The notes: a model not told the origin generated them from the letters alone. A stretch of DNA of 64,000 nt from Paenibacillus sp. FSL H8-0548 (GCF_038630985.1 NZ_CP152049.1:4976001-5040000), one strand, 5' to 3'; shown: positions 17,469-26,411, numbered from the stretch's first letter. Made by a program: numbers and translations.

Positions 17469-17540
17469 GCCCTATATCTAATCGCTCAGGCTCCCCTGAC
17501 AGACGATAAAAGATATAAGACTTAAAATTGCACTGGCAGC

Positions 17541-17870
17541 TTAAGGCCGTTTTTCATATGCTGCATGATGACCATCCTCAAACCCTTTGGCAAATCCATG
17601 ATTATAACCGTCATTAAAGATTTTGCCGAGCTCGGCTCGTTCATTTTCTTTTTGAGCAAGGCGCTTCCTATGCACCGGCTTTCGGCGCTGAAGCGTCTTT
17701 TTGCCTGCTGTCGCTCTTCGCTTCGCGCCTTTGCGTGTTCCTCTCGTCGTTTCATGCATGCTGGAGGATGCTTTTCTTTTATCGTTTGCCAGCTTCTCCC
17801 CCTCCTCCACTTCTTTTAATGGCAGATAACGGAAGCGCTGGCTGAAGCCATGGCTTTGCTGGGACTCCAA
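17541..17870 (-). CDS. Small basic protein with GYxxGxxxGxxxG motif (possibly the frameshifted end of the upstream gene)
   Basis: The frame gives 109 residues starting at a TTG with no ribosome binding site. It overlaps the preceding gene by 92 bases in another frame. Content: an EVEEGEKLAND stretch, a very basic middle (RKGAKRRATAGKKTLQRRK) and a C-terminal DGYNHGFAKGFEDG motif. The same motif style (EGYKQGLQAG) occurs near the N-terminus of the glycosyltransferase at 18820-20154. Without a start signal it is probably reached by translational coupling, or is the displaced C-terminal half of the 18096 gene. No known family recognised. Confidence 0.5.
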   Translation of the reverse strand: MESQQSHGFSQRFRYLPLKEVEEGEKLANDKRKASSSMHETTRGTRKGAKRRATAGKKTLQRRKPVHRKRLAQKENERAELGKIFNDGYNHGFAKGFEDGHHAAYEKRP

Positions 17871-18096
17871 CTCGCTTCACTCGTCTGCGCCATTGAAGAA
17901 TGGTGACTGATTCTGCAATCTCCTCCTTCATGTCTGTAAGTGACCTTACATTATCAAGCAGCAGCTTAGCACCCTCAGGTGAACAATCGACGATATCAGC
18001 AACACTCTCGAGCATCCGCGCCAACGCCTGCTGGCTTCTTGCTAGAGCCGCGAGAAAGGATACTCTTGCCTCTTTTTCAGTCAGCATATTTTCCAT
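17779..18096 (-). CDS. Small helical protein, unknown function
   Basis: This 105-residue ORF starts at an ATG overlapping the upstream stop (TGATG). Residues 1-70 are predicted helical (LLDNVRSLTDMKEEIAES) and resemble the two upstream small proteins in style. The tail after residue 68 changes to an unlikely composition (Pro/Gly-rich, SGGGGEAGKR), while a better-looking continuation exists one frame over. I therefore suspect a frameshift near 17870-17900. No family recognised. Confidence 0.5.
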   Translation of the reverse strand: MENMLTEKEARVSFLAALARSQQALARMLESVADIVDCSPEGAKLLLDNVRSLTDMKEEIAESVTILQWRRRVKRVGVPAKPWLQPALPLSAIKRSGGGGEAGKR

Positions 18097-18440
18097 CAGT
18101 TTTTGTTGCCGAAGGGGATGCCTTGGCCAAACGAGGATAGTCCATTTCCAAAGTCCTCCGATTCCTCTTGATCCTTCTGAAGCACTGCCTTCAAGGTCGA
18201 CACGATGCCTTGATTCAGCTTGGAGATACTATCAATAACCTCAATCACTTGATCATGCATCTGCAGCGACTGCTCCACTTGTGCTTGCTGCGTATTAAAG
18301 GCATGACTATTCAAATGATTGCAAATCCAGCCCTTCATTTTCTCCGCTTCAGCCGCTTTAGCTTCCAGCATAGCAGCTATATTCCATTGCATGTTCGCTG
18401 CTGAGCTGAGCATTCGCATATATGCTTGTTCGCGATTCAT
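18096..18440 (-). CDS. Small helical protein, unknown function
   Basis: ATG 18440 is preferred because AGGGAGG lies about 11 bases upstream; the frame extends to a TTG at 18467 without a ribosome binding site. The 114-residue protein is mostly alpha-helical, Ala/Met/Gln-rich in the first half (MRMLSSAANMQWNIAAML) and ends in a Gly/Phe/Asn-rich tail (FGNGLSSFGQGIPFGNKN). No membrane segment or known family. It belongs to a tight minus-strand run of small genes downstream of a glycosyltransferase and the giant repeat protein. Confidence 0.6.
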   Translation of the reverse strand: MNREQAYMRMLSSAANMQWNIAAMLEAKAAEAEKMKGWICNHLNSHAFNTQQAQVEQSLQMHDQVIEVIDSISKLNQGIVSTLKAVLQKDQEESEDFGNGLSSFGQGIPFGNKN

Positions 18441-18467
18441 CGCAATCAAAGCCTCCCTGTCAGTCAA

Positions 18468-18758
18468 TCATTCTTCCTCATCAGCTTCCTTAAGCTCACG
18501 AATAACAAAGGTAAGCTGTGAAGCCATTATTTCTTGAAAATCAGCGATACTATTTAAATAAGCAACAATATTTTGCCCTACCGCCTGTGTATTTTCCAAA
18601 AGTCCGGACATTCCTCCAAAGCTCGGGTGCTCATCTGGAAGCGCTAATACGATTTCAGATAGCCGTACTGTCACATGACGCTCTGCTTCCAATATTCTTG
18701 CCATTTGCTCATTGGCATGAGACATATGCTGTATAATTTCCGTTATCGTATTCTGCAT
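18468..18758 (-). CDS. Small helical protein, unknown function
   Basis: This 96-residue protein has a good ribosome binding site (AAGGGAGGG) six bases before ATG 18758. It is predicted to be almost wholly helical, with heptad-like hydrophobics (IIQHMSHANEQMARILEAE) and an acidic end (KEADEEE). It resembles the next two small proteins in length and general layout (a helical pair that may form coiled coils), suggesting a small family made by duplication, though identity is low. Function unknown. Confidence 0.6.
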   Translation of the reverse strand: MQNTITEIIQHMSHANEQMARILEAERHVTVRLSEIVLALPDEHPSFGGMSGLLENTQAVGQNIVAYLNSIADFQEIMASQLTFVIRELKEADEEE

Positions 18759-18819
18759 GGCACCCTCCCTTTACTTCTATAGCATATGCGCCCCCGGCAG
18801 GGATGGTACTCGAAAGAGG

Positions 18820-20154
18820 CTACAAGGATTGGAGAAGCTTAATCGGTGAAACAATAGGCAGTCCGTCAGGTATGCCACTTAGCTCCTTCGCTGACAAAGC
18901 AGTCGGTATACGTTCATGCAACCCCCAGCTTTCAGCAGCATGCCTGCCGATCAGTGGACGTTTTCTACCAACTTCAAAGTAATAGCGTTCCCCCTTGGAG
19001 CCTATGCCTAGCCCTCCATCTACCGAGGCCGGCCTCTCCATGCTGCTCAACGAACTCAAGCTAGCTTGCAAGGTCTCTGCGGAAATTGTCTCTCCAATTG
19101 GCCAGCGCCATAGATTCAGCTGTGATAAAGAGACGACAGGCAGCTCCCAAGGCCCCTCTATTGGTCTTCTGACACCTTCTTCTATCCAATAAATCGTAGC
19201 GGCTAATCCCTTTACAGCTACTGCCTGCGGATAAAATGCTGCTTCACCGAGCTGATGGATTTTCTCCCGCGATTCGTCCTTGCTCACCCGGTTCACTTTC
19301 GCTATTGCATCTAAATCGAATAATGCATCATTTTCCGTATGCCATTTACTCGCAAAATAGCTTTTGGAACTGGGCAGTTCCGCTCCAGCGAAGATTGGAC
19401 CTGAAGCATGTACGTACGAATCTCTCGCACAAGCTAGAGAATAGCCTTGCAATCTTACCCTCAGGCTATAATCCTCTGTACTTAATGCTGCCTCCTGACA
19501 GCCTTCATCCATAAACCCTGCGCTTTCAAGCAGCTCTCGACGAAATAAGAGGCAGCCGTAAGACAACTGCTCTGCTTCGTACCATTTGGAAGATTCATTT
19601 TTATTATTTTCTCTCGCAAATTCATGCATTTGCTGATGATTGCTAAAACCGTTTGAAATCGGACCTGCCATTCCAATGCTCGTCTTGCTATACAAGCATA
19701 ACAGCAAATTTTCGAGCCAATTTTTCGTAGGCAACATTTGACTGCTGAGCAATAAAATCGTCGTTCCCTTGGCCATCATCAGTCCTCTATTTACTGCGCC
19801 GATTTCACCTAATGACTTGTCTAAAATACAATATCGCACTTGTCCGTCCAATTGCTTTAAGTACTGCTCTGTGCCATCGATCGAGTTATTATCAATGACG
19901 ATAATTTCATAGGAAAGATCTGTTTGATCCATAATACCTTGAATGCAAGCTTTTAACGACTGCAGCTGGTTTTCACTTGGGATGATAATGCTCGTTCCCT
20001 CAAAATGCGCATCATAGCTTTCCATACCCGCTTGTAAGCCCTGCTTATAGCCTTCACTTACACCTTTCTTGTATCTGTCTAATCGCATTTCTGCATTTTT
20101 GCGCAAGTCAGTATTGCTTTTGAGACGTTGGACAGGTCTTTTTTTGCGTCCCAT
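18820..20154 (-). CDS. GT2 glycosyltransferase with N-terminal basic/GYxxG segment and extra C-terminal domain
   Basis: ATG 20154 has GGAGAG eight bases upstream and is preferred to 20169. The 444-residue product has a basic start (GRKKRPVQRLK), then EGYKQGLQAGMESYD, then a GT2 domain from about residue 52 (TSIIIPSENQLQSL, IIVIDNNSIDGTEQYL) to about 280. DNNSIDGT is the usual nucleotide-binding turn. A further region of about 140 residues follows (ATIYWIEEGVRRPIEG and ISAETLQASLSSL), of unknown family. It lies between the giant repeat protein and the small helical genes, all on one strand, so it may glycosylate one of them. Confidence 0.72.
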   Translation of the reverse strand: MGRKKRPVQRLKSNTDLRKNAEMRLDRYKKGVSEGYKQGLQAGMESYDAHFEGTSIIIPSENQLQSLKACIQGIMDQTDLSYEIIVIDNNSIDGTEQYLKQLDGQVRYCILDKSLGEIGAVNRGLMMAKGTTILLLSSQMLPTKNWLENLLLCLYSKTSIGMAGPISNGFSNHQQMHEFARENNKNESSKWYEAEQLSYGCLLFRRELLESAGFMDEGCQEAALSTEDYSLRVRLQGYSLACARDSYVHASGPIFAGAELPSSKSYFASKWHTENDALFDLDAIAKVNRVSKDESREKIHQLGEAAFYPQAVAVKGLAATIYWIEEGVRRPIEGPWELPVVSLSQLNLWRWPIGETISAETLQASLSSLSSMERPASVDGGLGIGSKGERYYFEVGRKRPLIGRHAAESWGLHERIPTALSAKELSGIPDGLPIVSPIKLLQSL

Positions 20155-20272
20155 CAGAAATCTCTCCATTCTGTCAGGTGATCGTGCTTTTCAACATCAT
20201 AGTTTATGTCAGGCAGCTTTATATGTAACGGCGAGCGTACCGCTTAATAAGAATGGCTTTTAAAAAGGTTAA

Positions 20273-20296
20273 GGTGAAACTTATACCTTCCTATAT
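20273..20296 (-). repeat. Partial copy (24 bp) of the 95-bp repeat
   Basis: GGTGAAACTTATACCTTCCTATAT is the reverse complement of the left end of the 95-bp repeat, with a single mismatch to copy A at 13659. It lies just downstream of the giant repeat gene. Confidence 0.6.
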
Positions 20297-20302
20297 TTCA
20301 AA

Positions 20303-20336
20303 GAAAACGCCCCGCAGTCAATAAAGACCTTGCGGG
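20303..20336 (-). terminator. Terminator of the giant repeat gene
   Basis: On the minus strand CCCGCA (complement of 20331-20336) pairs with TGCGGG (complement of 20311-20316), with additional GGTC/GAC pairing, then GCGTTTTC. It separates this gene from the glycosyltransferase downstream. Confidence 0.65.
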
Positions 20337-20355
20337 ACGGCATTCTACTTTCAGC

Positions 20356-23300
20356 CTAAACCTGTGCTTTACCCATTGCAATCCAGTTAACATGACCTCT
20401 AGGCTCTTGACTGATACGTGTACGAATGATGATGACAGTCGCTTTATCGGCCGACTTAGAATGAACAATCGCATAACAGGCCGGATTGTCAGTCGTTAAA
20501 GTCAAGACAAAACAATTGTCTGCAAAAGGCTCCTCGAACGTAATCGTTAATTCGACCTGCTCCGCTTGAACATTGAAGCTATACGGAAGCAACCCAAATT
20601 GCTGCTTAACGATACCGCTGCTTGCACTGACGATCACTGGAGAAAACTGCAAGGCTGAAAGCTCAATTGAATGCGGCTGGATATGTCTAGCTGATATAGA
20701 GTCATCGGCTATATACGAAGATTGCTTCACTATTGCACCAAGTATAGAATAATCAGGCAGTATACCTGCCGCCAGTTTATCTGCTGTAATGCTGCCAGAA
20801 GCTATTTGCTCCGTTCCTACGCTGCTTGGCGCGAGCTTCGCCTTCGTCACGCTTCCCTCAGACAGTTGCTCCGTTCCCACGCTGCTTGACGCAAGCTTTT
20901 CTGTCGTCACGCTTCCCTCAGACAGTTGCTCCGTTCCTACGCTGCTTGACGCGAGCTTTTCTGTCGTCACGCTTCCTTCAGACAGCTGATCCGTTCCTAC
21001 GCTGCTTGACGCGAGCTTCTCTCTCGTTACGCTTCCCTCAGACAGCTGCTCCGTTCCTACGCTGCCTGACGCGAGCTTTTCTGTCGTCACGCTTCCTTCA
21101 GACAGCTGCTCCGTTCCTACGCTGCCTGACGCGAGCTTTTCTGTCGTCACACTTCCCTCAGACAGCTGATCCGTTCCTACGCTGCCGAGCGCGAGCCTTT
21201 CTGTCGTCACGCTTCCTTCCGACAGCTGATCCGTTCCCACGCTGCCTGACGCGAGCTTTTCTGTCGTCACGCTTCCCTCAGACAGCTGATCCGTTCCTAC
21301 GCTGCCGAGCGCAAGCTTCCCTCTCGTTACGCTTCCATCCGACAACTGATCCGATCCTACGCTGCCTCGCGCTAGCTTCTCTGTCGTTACACTTCCTTCA
21401 GACAACTGCTCTATTCCTACACTGCCTTGTGCGAGCTTCCTTTTCGTTACACTTCCTTCTGACAGCTGATCTGTTCCTACGCTGCCTCGCGTGAGCTTAT
21501 CTGTCGTTACGCTGTCTTCAGACAGCTGCACTGTTCCTACACTGCCTGCCGCGAGCTTCCCTGTCGTCACACTTCCTTCAGACAGCTGATCTGTTCCCAC
21601 GCTTAATCGTGTAAGCTTTTCTGTCGTCACGCTTCCATCCGACAGCTGCTCCTCTCCCACGCTGCCAAGCGCAAGCTTCCCTGTCGTTACGCTGCCCTCA
21701 GACAACTGATCCGTTCCTACGCTGCCGGGCGCAAGCTTCCCTCTCGTTATGCCGCCTTCCGACAACTGCTCCTCTCCCACGCTGCCTAGCGCTAGCTTCT
21801 CTGTTGTCACACTTCCATCAGACAACTGATCCGTTCCTACGCTGCCTAGCACAAGCTTCTCTGTCGTCACACTTCCCTCAGACAACTGATCCGTTCCCAC
21901 GCTGCCGAGCGCAAGCTTCTCTGTCGTTACGCCGCCTTCAGACAGCTGATCCGTCCCCACGCTGCCGAGCGCAAGCTTCTCTGTCGTTACGCCGCCTTCA
22001 GACAGCTGATCTGTTCCCACGCTACATAACGCAAGCTTTTCTGTCGTCACGCTTCCATCAGACAGCTGATTCTCTCCTACGCTTCCGAGCGCGAGCTTCT
22101 CTGTCGTCACGCTTCCATCAGACAGCTGCTCCTCTCCTACGCTGCTGAGCGCAAGCTTCGCTGTCGTCACGCTTTCGTCAGTCAAATGCTCCGTTCCTAC
22201 GCTGCTTGGCGCTAGTTTTCCTGTCGTCACGCTTCCATCCGACAGCTGCTCCTCTCCTACGCTGCCGAGAGCGAGCTTCTCTGTCGTTACGCTGCCTTCC
22301 AACAGCTCCTCCGTTCCTACTGCTCCTGCTTCTATCTGAGCACTGCCAATGATGTCAATGGCGAGCTTCTCACGTGTCACAGCACCATCATTTAGCTGCT
22401 CGGTTCTTATGCTATTTACAGATAATTGCTTGCTATTGACCGAGCCTGACTTCAGCTTGCTGCCCAAAATACCCTCATCAGCAATTCTATCGAAAACAAG
22501 CACATCAGATGCCAAATGAGCAAGCGTAATCGTTCCCTTACGGATATGGTACCCTTGAATCGTATCCGATTTTAAATGCTTGCCTGCCAACGATTCCAGC
22601 TGCACATGCTCGCTAGAGACCGAATCCTGGGCAAGCTTTATTTGTGTAACCGATTCGTTTTTCAGCGCGTTCTCTCCAACACTCTGTGGTGCCAAATGCT
22701 CAGCGAGCACAGATTCTAGCTGAAGTTTATTCGAGCTAATTGACAAATCAGCAATTTTATCAGATGAAATTCCTTCCTCAGCGATATGCTCCGAACCAAC
22801 TGCACCCATACAGAGCGCTTCCGCTCCAACTGAACCGTATCTCAAATGCTCAGAGCCGATGCTCCCTGCACTAAGCTTCTCAGCTGTAATCGATTCATCT
22901 TCCAAATGTACAGTTTGCACACTGCTCTCTCCCAAATGGATACCAAGCACAGATGCTGCATCTAAATGACGGCTTTGGATCGTTTCATCAGCAATCTGCC
23001 TCGACTGTACTGCGCCAAAGGCAAGCTTTTCAGCTGTAACGCTGCCGTCCTTCAGCAGTTCACTCCCAATGGACTTCTCAGCAAGATGGCTGGCTGTAAT
23101 TGCCTGCGCCTCTATGTGCTCTGAGCCAATAGAATGTAGCTGGATATGCTGTCCTAGTACAGACCTATCAGCGATATGAGCAGATTGTACAGCATGCTGT
23201 GCAATCTTAATGCTAGTAACGCTGCTATCTGCAAGCTTAGCCGACGATACACTCAAATCAGTGAGCTTATCCGTGGTCACTGACTCGGGCGACAGCTTGA

Positions 23301-25215
23301 GCGAATTCACGACGTGATCAGACAAATGATGTGAAAAAACCGCCCCAGGACCAATATTGCGCTCCGTCACTGCACCTTGAGCGAGCTTGTTGCTCGTAAC
23401 AGAGCCCTCCATCAACTTATCGTTATCTACAGCATTCTCAGCAAGATGCTTGCTTTCAATAATTCCTGATTTCAAATGCTCGCCACTCACAGCTTCAGCA
23501 CATATAGCGTCACCAGTTACAGCACTAGCCGAAAAATGATACGATTTTATCGCTTCCGGTGCCAGCTTCTGAAAGGTTACAGCCTCATCCTGCAAATGCC
23601 GTTTTTCAACCGCATCGTTGGCTAAAATCGTACCATCAACCGCGCCCTCCGTTAGCTTGCTCCTTGAAACCGATTCATCAGCTAAATGGGACATGCCGAC
23701 AGCCTGTATGCCAATATGCTCTTCTCTAACCGCTTCCGGAGCGAGCTTTTCCTCGTCCACAATCCCATTTTGCAGATGATCCCTCTCGATTACCTTTGGT
23801 GCAATATGCCTTGAGTAAACCACTGCTGCAGCCAAATGTGTTTGTAAAATCTGTGCTTCGGCGATTTTGTCTGCTGTTACACTAGCGAGCCCCAAATGGC
23901 GATTCAGTACGGAATCATTAGCCAGCTTTTGAGCATTCACACTTTGATCTGACAGCTTCGATACCGTGATCGAATGATCAACCACTTTAATAGTAGATAC
24001 GGATTGATCCGCAAGCTTCGCCGAATTGACAGAATGCTCAGCGAGATGCTCGCTTTTGATTTGACCTGCTCCGATGTGTGTGCTCAGCACAGATGCTGCT
24101 TGCAGGTGAGACGAAGATACCGATCCGTTCGCTAATTGTTCGGCTTCAATTGATTTTTGCTGCAGCTCCCTTGTTCCGATTGCTCCCGCTGTAAGATGTA
24201 CAGCTTCGATTTCGCCGAGGGCCAAATGCTTTCCTTGAATAATTCCATCAGCAACATGCTCAGCGAGCAATATCCCTGGCTTTAAATGCTCCGCTTCAAT
24301 CGATTCAGCAGCAATTTTCTCACTCGTAACCGCACCATCACGAAGTTTCGAGCTCGTCACGGCTCCATCGACAAGCTTAGCAACATTTATGATGTCATTT
24401 GCCAAATGATCCGGACGTATCGTACCGCTTTTAATTTTCTCCGCAGTAATCGATTGATCGGCAAGCAGCTCTGATGTAATGATTAATTCTTGCAAATGCT
24501 TCGATTCAATCGAGCCCTCTGCAATTTTATCCGCGCTAATTGTGCGATCAGCAAGCTTTTCCGAACTAACGCTTCCATCACAAAGCTTACTGCCGGTTAT
24601 AGATTTATCCTGTATTTTATCACCAGAAATCGAATGGTTCGCCAGATGATTGGCAGTTATCGCTTCATCCGCAATTTTGGACGAGTTAACAGCTCCATCT
24701 ACTATATGAACACTTCGAACCGTATCATCAGCGAGCGCGCTTGACTTCACACTGCCTGCTTTGAGATTGCTGCTATCTATGGACCCTGGTGCAAGCTTCT
24801 CCGATGTTATAGCATAGTCAACCAAATCATCAGTATAAATAAAGCCGATTGGGCCTTCCGGCTCCTTCCTCTCTTCGAGCTTCTCCAGCTTTTCCTCTAG
24901 ACTAAGCATCGGAGTAAGCTCCTCTGGCTCAACCTGCTCCTCCAGCTCCATCTGCTCTTCTTGCTCATTCACTTCCAGCTGTTCAGTTTCCAGCTGCTCC
25001 ACTGGTTGCTCAAGCACAGTAATCGCGCCATTAATACTCGCTGTAGCGTCCTCATCATTCACAATTTGTATAGAAATCTTGGCCGATTGTTCCTGTACGG
25101 ATGCCTTCTTCTTGTTCAGATCATCCAACCACTTTAACTCGGAATCATTTGGATTATCAACATAAAAAAGTGGCTTTCGCCCTTTCGAGCTCTTCCCTTT
25201 TCTGCTTTTTGTCAT
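20356..25215 (-). CDS. Giant decapeptide-repeat protein with C-terminal beta domain (WIAG-tail-like)
   Basis: Start ATG 25215 has AAGGAGAGG upstream. The 1619-residue product has four parts. Residues 1-25 are basic (TKSRKGKSSKGRK). About 65-125 is Glu-rich. About 145-1483 is an unbroken array of some 134 ten-residue repeats, pattern S-[VI]-x-[ST]-x-x-[LI]-[AS]-x-[GEH]; this resembles phage tail-fibre stalk repeats that form trimeric beta-structure. The last ~136 residues are a beta-rich domain ending HVNWIAMGKAQV, close to the WIAG-tail domain described in Paenibacillus. The repeats nearest the C-terminus are almost identical at DNA level. No signal peptide or LPXTG is seen. I infer a fibre, perhaps on spores; its substrate role and location are not shown by sequence. 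Confidence 0.8.
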   Translation of the reverse strand: MTKSRKGKSSKGRKPLFYVDNPNDSELKWLDDLNKKKASVQEQSAKISIQIVNDEDATASINGAITVLEQPVEQLETEQLEVNEQEEQMELEEQVEPEELTPMLSLEEKLEKLEERKEPEGPIGFIYTDDLVDYAITSEKLAPGSIDSSNLKAGSVKSSALADDTVRSVHIVDGAVNSSKIADEAITANHLANHSISGDKIQDKSITGSKLCDGSVSSEKLADRTISADKIAEGSIESKHLQELIITSELLADQSITAEKIKSGTIRPDHLANDIINVAKLVDGAVTSSKLRDGAVTSEKIAAESIEAEHLKPGILLAEHVADGIIQGKHLALGEIEAVHLTAGAIGTRELQQKSIEAEQLANGSVSSSHLQAASVLSTHIGAGQIKSEHLAEHSVNSAKLADQSVSTIKVVDHSITVSKLSDQSVNAQKLANDSVLNRHLGLASVTADKIAEAQILQTHLAAAVVYSRHIAPKVIERDHLQNGIVDEEKLAPEAVREEHIGIQAVGMSHLADESVSRSKLTEGAVDGTILANDAVEKRHLQDEAVTFQKLAPEAIKSYHFSASAVTGDAICAEAVSGEHLKSGIIESKHLAENAVDNDKLMEGSVTSNKLAQGAVTERNIGPGAVFSHHLSDHVVNSLKLSPESVTTDKLTDLSVSSAKLADSSVTSIKIAQHAVQSAHIADRSVLGQHIQLHSIGSEHIEAQAITASHLAEKSIGSELLKDGSVTAEKLAFGAVQSRQIADETIQSRHLDAASVLGIHLGESSVQTVHLEDESITAEKLSAGSIGSEHLRYGSVGAEALCMGAVGSEHIAEEGISSDKIADLSISSNKLQLESVLAEHLAPQSVGENALKNESVTQIKLAQDSVSSEHVQLESLAGKHLKSDTIQGYHIRKGTITLAHLASDVLVFDRIADEGILGSKLKSGSVNSKQLSVNSIRTEQLNDGAVTREKLAIDIIGSAQIEAGAVGTEELLEGSVTTEKLALGSVGEEQLSDGSVTTGKLAPSSVGTEHLTDESVTTAKLALSSVGEEQLSDGSVTTEKLALGSVGENQLSDGSVTTEKLALCSVGTDQLSEGGVTTEKLALGSVGTDQLSEGGVTTEKLALGSVGTDQLSEGSVTTEKLVLGSVGTDQLSDGSVTTEKLALGSVGEEQLSEGGITRGKLAPGSVGTDQLSEGSVTTGKLALGSVGEEQLSDGSVTTEKLTRLSVGTDQLSEGSVTTGKLAAGSVGTVQLSEDSVTTDKLTRGSVGTDQLSEGSVTKRKLAQGSVGIEQLSEGSVTTEKLARGSVGSDQLSDGSVTRGKLALGSVGTDQLSEGSVTTEKLASGSVGTDQLSEGSVTTERLALGSVGTDQLSEGSVTTEKLASGSVGTEQLSEGSVTTEKLASGSVGTEQLSEGSVTREKLASSSVGTDQLSEGSVTTEKLASSSVGTEQLSEGSVTTEKLASSSVGTEQLSEGSVTKAKLAPSSVGTEQIASGSITADKLAAGILPDYSILGAIVKQSSYIADDSISARHIQPHSIELSALQFSPVIVSASSGIVKQQFGLLPYSFNVQAEQVELTITFEEPFADNCFVLTLTTDNPACYAIVHSKSADKATVIIIRTRISQEPRGHVNWIAMGKAQV
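20815..22320 (-). repeat. 60-bp tandem repeat inside the giant gene, about 25 copies
   Basis: The period is exactly 60 bp with no length change. Each unit encodes SVGTDQLSEGSVTTEKLALG or a close variant (two decapeptides). DNA identity between units is far higher than in the rest of the decapeptide array, where only the amino-acid pattern is kept, indicating recent expansion or gene conversion. Confidence 0.95.
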
Positions 25216-25320
25216 AGTCCTCTCCTTCTTCCACCTCAAATGTCATAGGCAATATATGCACTTACCAGTAGGCTGGCTACTAGGAGACAAGACATTTGTG
25301 GCTGCAAAGCTCATAAATAC

Positions 25321-25360
25321 ACAAAAAACCGCAGGAGCATCCAGCTCTCCGCGGTTTTTG
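25321..25360 (-). terminator. Terminator of the FecCD permease operon
   Basis: On the minus strand AAAAACCGCGGAG pairs with CTCCTGCGGTTTTTT. It lies directly downstream of the permease gene ending at 25378. Confidence 0.85.
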
Positions 25361-25377
25361 AATAACAATCCATTCCC

Positions 25378-26409
25378 TTATTTCGATCTTGATAACAGAT
25401 ATAAAAAATACGGAGCTCCGATTACAGCTACTACGATCCCTGTCGGAATCTCGTTTGGCTGAAACGCCCAGCGTGCCAGCGTATCAGCCACAATAACCAG
25501 CAACGCTCCAACGAAAGCCGATGTCGGTATCAATACTTGATGCTGTGGACCTACAAGACGTCTTGCCAAATGCGGAGCAATAAGTCCCACGAACCCGATG
25601 CCACCTCCAACAGCGACGCAGGAGCCAGCTAATCCTACAGCCGCCGCAAGCAGCCATGCTCGTTCCTTGTTCACCTCAGCGCCTAGCCCGACAGCCAACT
25701 GATCGCCAAGATTTAGTGCATTTAACGATTTCGCTTTATACTGTACGAATGGCAAAATAATGATTAGCCATGGCAAAAGCGCAAGAACATACTTCCAGTT
25801 CGTTCCCCAAATGCTTCCAGCCATCCATACGGCAAAAAACTGATATTTTTCCGGCGTAAGACGTAAAATTAATATTTGCATAGTAGCGCTAATACCTGCG
25901 GCCACAGCGATACCAACTAATATCATCCGCGTCGGCAATAAGCCCCGATGTCTTTTGTAAGAGAGCACGAATATGATCAGTGCTGTCGTCCCAGCACCGA
26001 TTAACGCAAGAAACGGCATTAAGAAGATCGAACCCTTTTGCGTCGTTGGATAAAAAGAGATGAATAAAATAACGGCAAGCCCTGCGCCGGCGTTTATGCC
26101 GAGCAGTCCCGGATCAGCAAGCGGATTGCGCGAAAGCCCTTGAATAATGCAGCCCGAAACCGCAAAGCCGGCACCAATCAATAGGGATATAACAATACGC
26201 GGCAGACGAAAATCAAATAAAATGAGCTCCTGCTTGATGGTTCCAGAACCAAATAACGTTTTAAATACATCGAGTGGCGCTAAGCGAATAAAGCCTGTAT
26301 TCATACTAATGATAAACGAGATGACAATAAGCGTACTCAGCACTGACATGACAAGAATTGCACGCTTTCTTCTACGCTGCTCGGTAGCTGTAACAAATAA
26401 ATGATTCAT
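25378..26409 (-). CDS. Siderophore ABC transporter permease, FecCD family (second subunit)
   Basis: This 343-residue polytopic membrane protein has the FecCD hallmarks GCIIQGLSRNPLADPGLLGINAGAG and the late VGLIAPHLARRLVGP segment that contacts the ATPase. About nine to ten membrane segments are visible. It transports Fe3+-siderophore complexes together with a partner permease, a lipoprotein receptor and an ATPase. The partner permease ends three bases upstream. Neither a substrate-binding protein nor an ATPase gene is present here, so these must be encoded elsewhere, as happens for the FeuABC/YfiYZ-type systems that share the YusV ATPase in Bacillus. Confidence 0.9.
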   Translation of the reverse strand: MNHLFVTATEQRRRKRAILVMSVLSTLIVISFIISMNTGFIRLAPLDVFKTLFGSGTIKQELILFDFRLPRIVISLLIGAGFAVSGCIIQGLSRNPLADPGLLGINAGAGLAVILFISFYPTTQKGSIFLMPFLALIGAGTTALIIFVLSYKRHRGLLPTRMILVGIAVAAGISATMQILILRLTPEKYQFFAVWMAGSIWGTNWKYVLALLPWLIIILPFVQYKAKSLNALNLGDQLAVGLGAEVNKERAWLLAAAVGLAGSCVAVGGGIGFVGLIAPHLARRLVGPQHQVLIPTSAFVGALLVIVADTLARWAFQPNEIPTGIVVAVIGAPYFLYLLSRSK

Positions 26410-26411
26410 CG

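Noticed and set aside
17522..17755. 77-residue minus-strand ORF starting MKRREEHAKARSEERQQAKRR
   Set aside because: It overlaps the 17541-17870 frame and lacks its own ribosome binding site; the other frame carries the GYxxG motif shared with a neighbour.
20826..22148. Long plus-strand ORFs rich in Leu, Ser, Arg and Phe across the 60-bp repeats
   Set aside because: They are the complement of the highly regular repeat array on the minus strand, have no ribosome binding site and simply repeat with the same period.
20815..22320. Regular 60-bp repeat considered as CRISPR or satellite DNA
   Set aside because: There are no unique spacers and the repeat is in frame inside a long gene with preserved codons.
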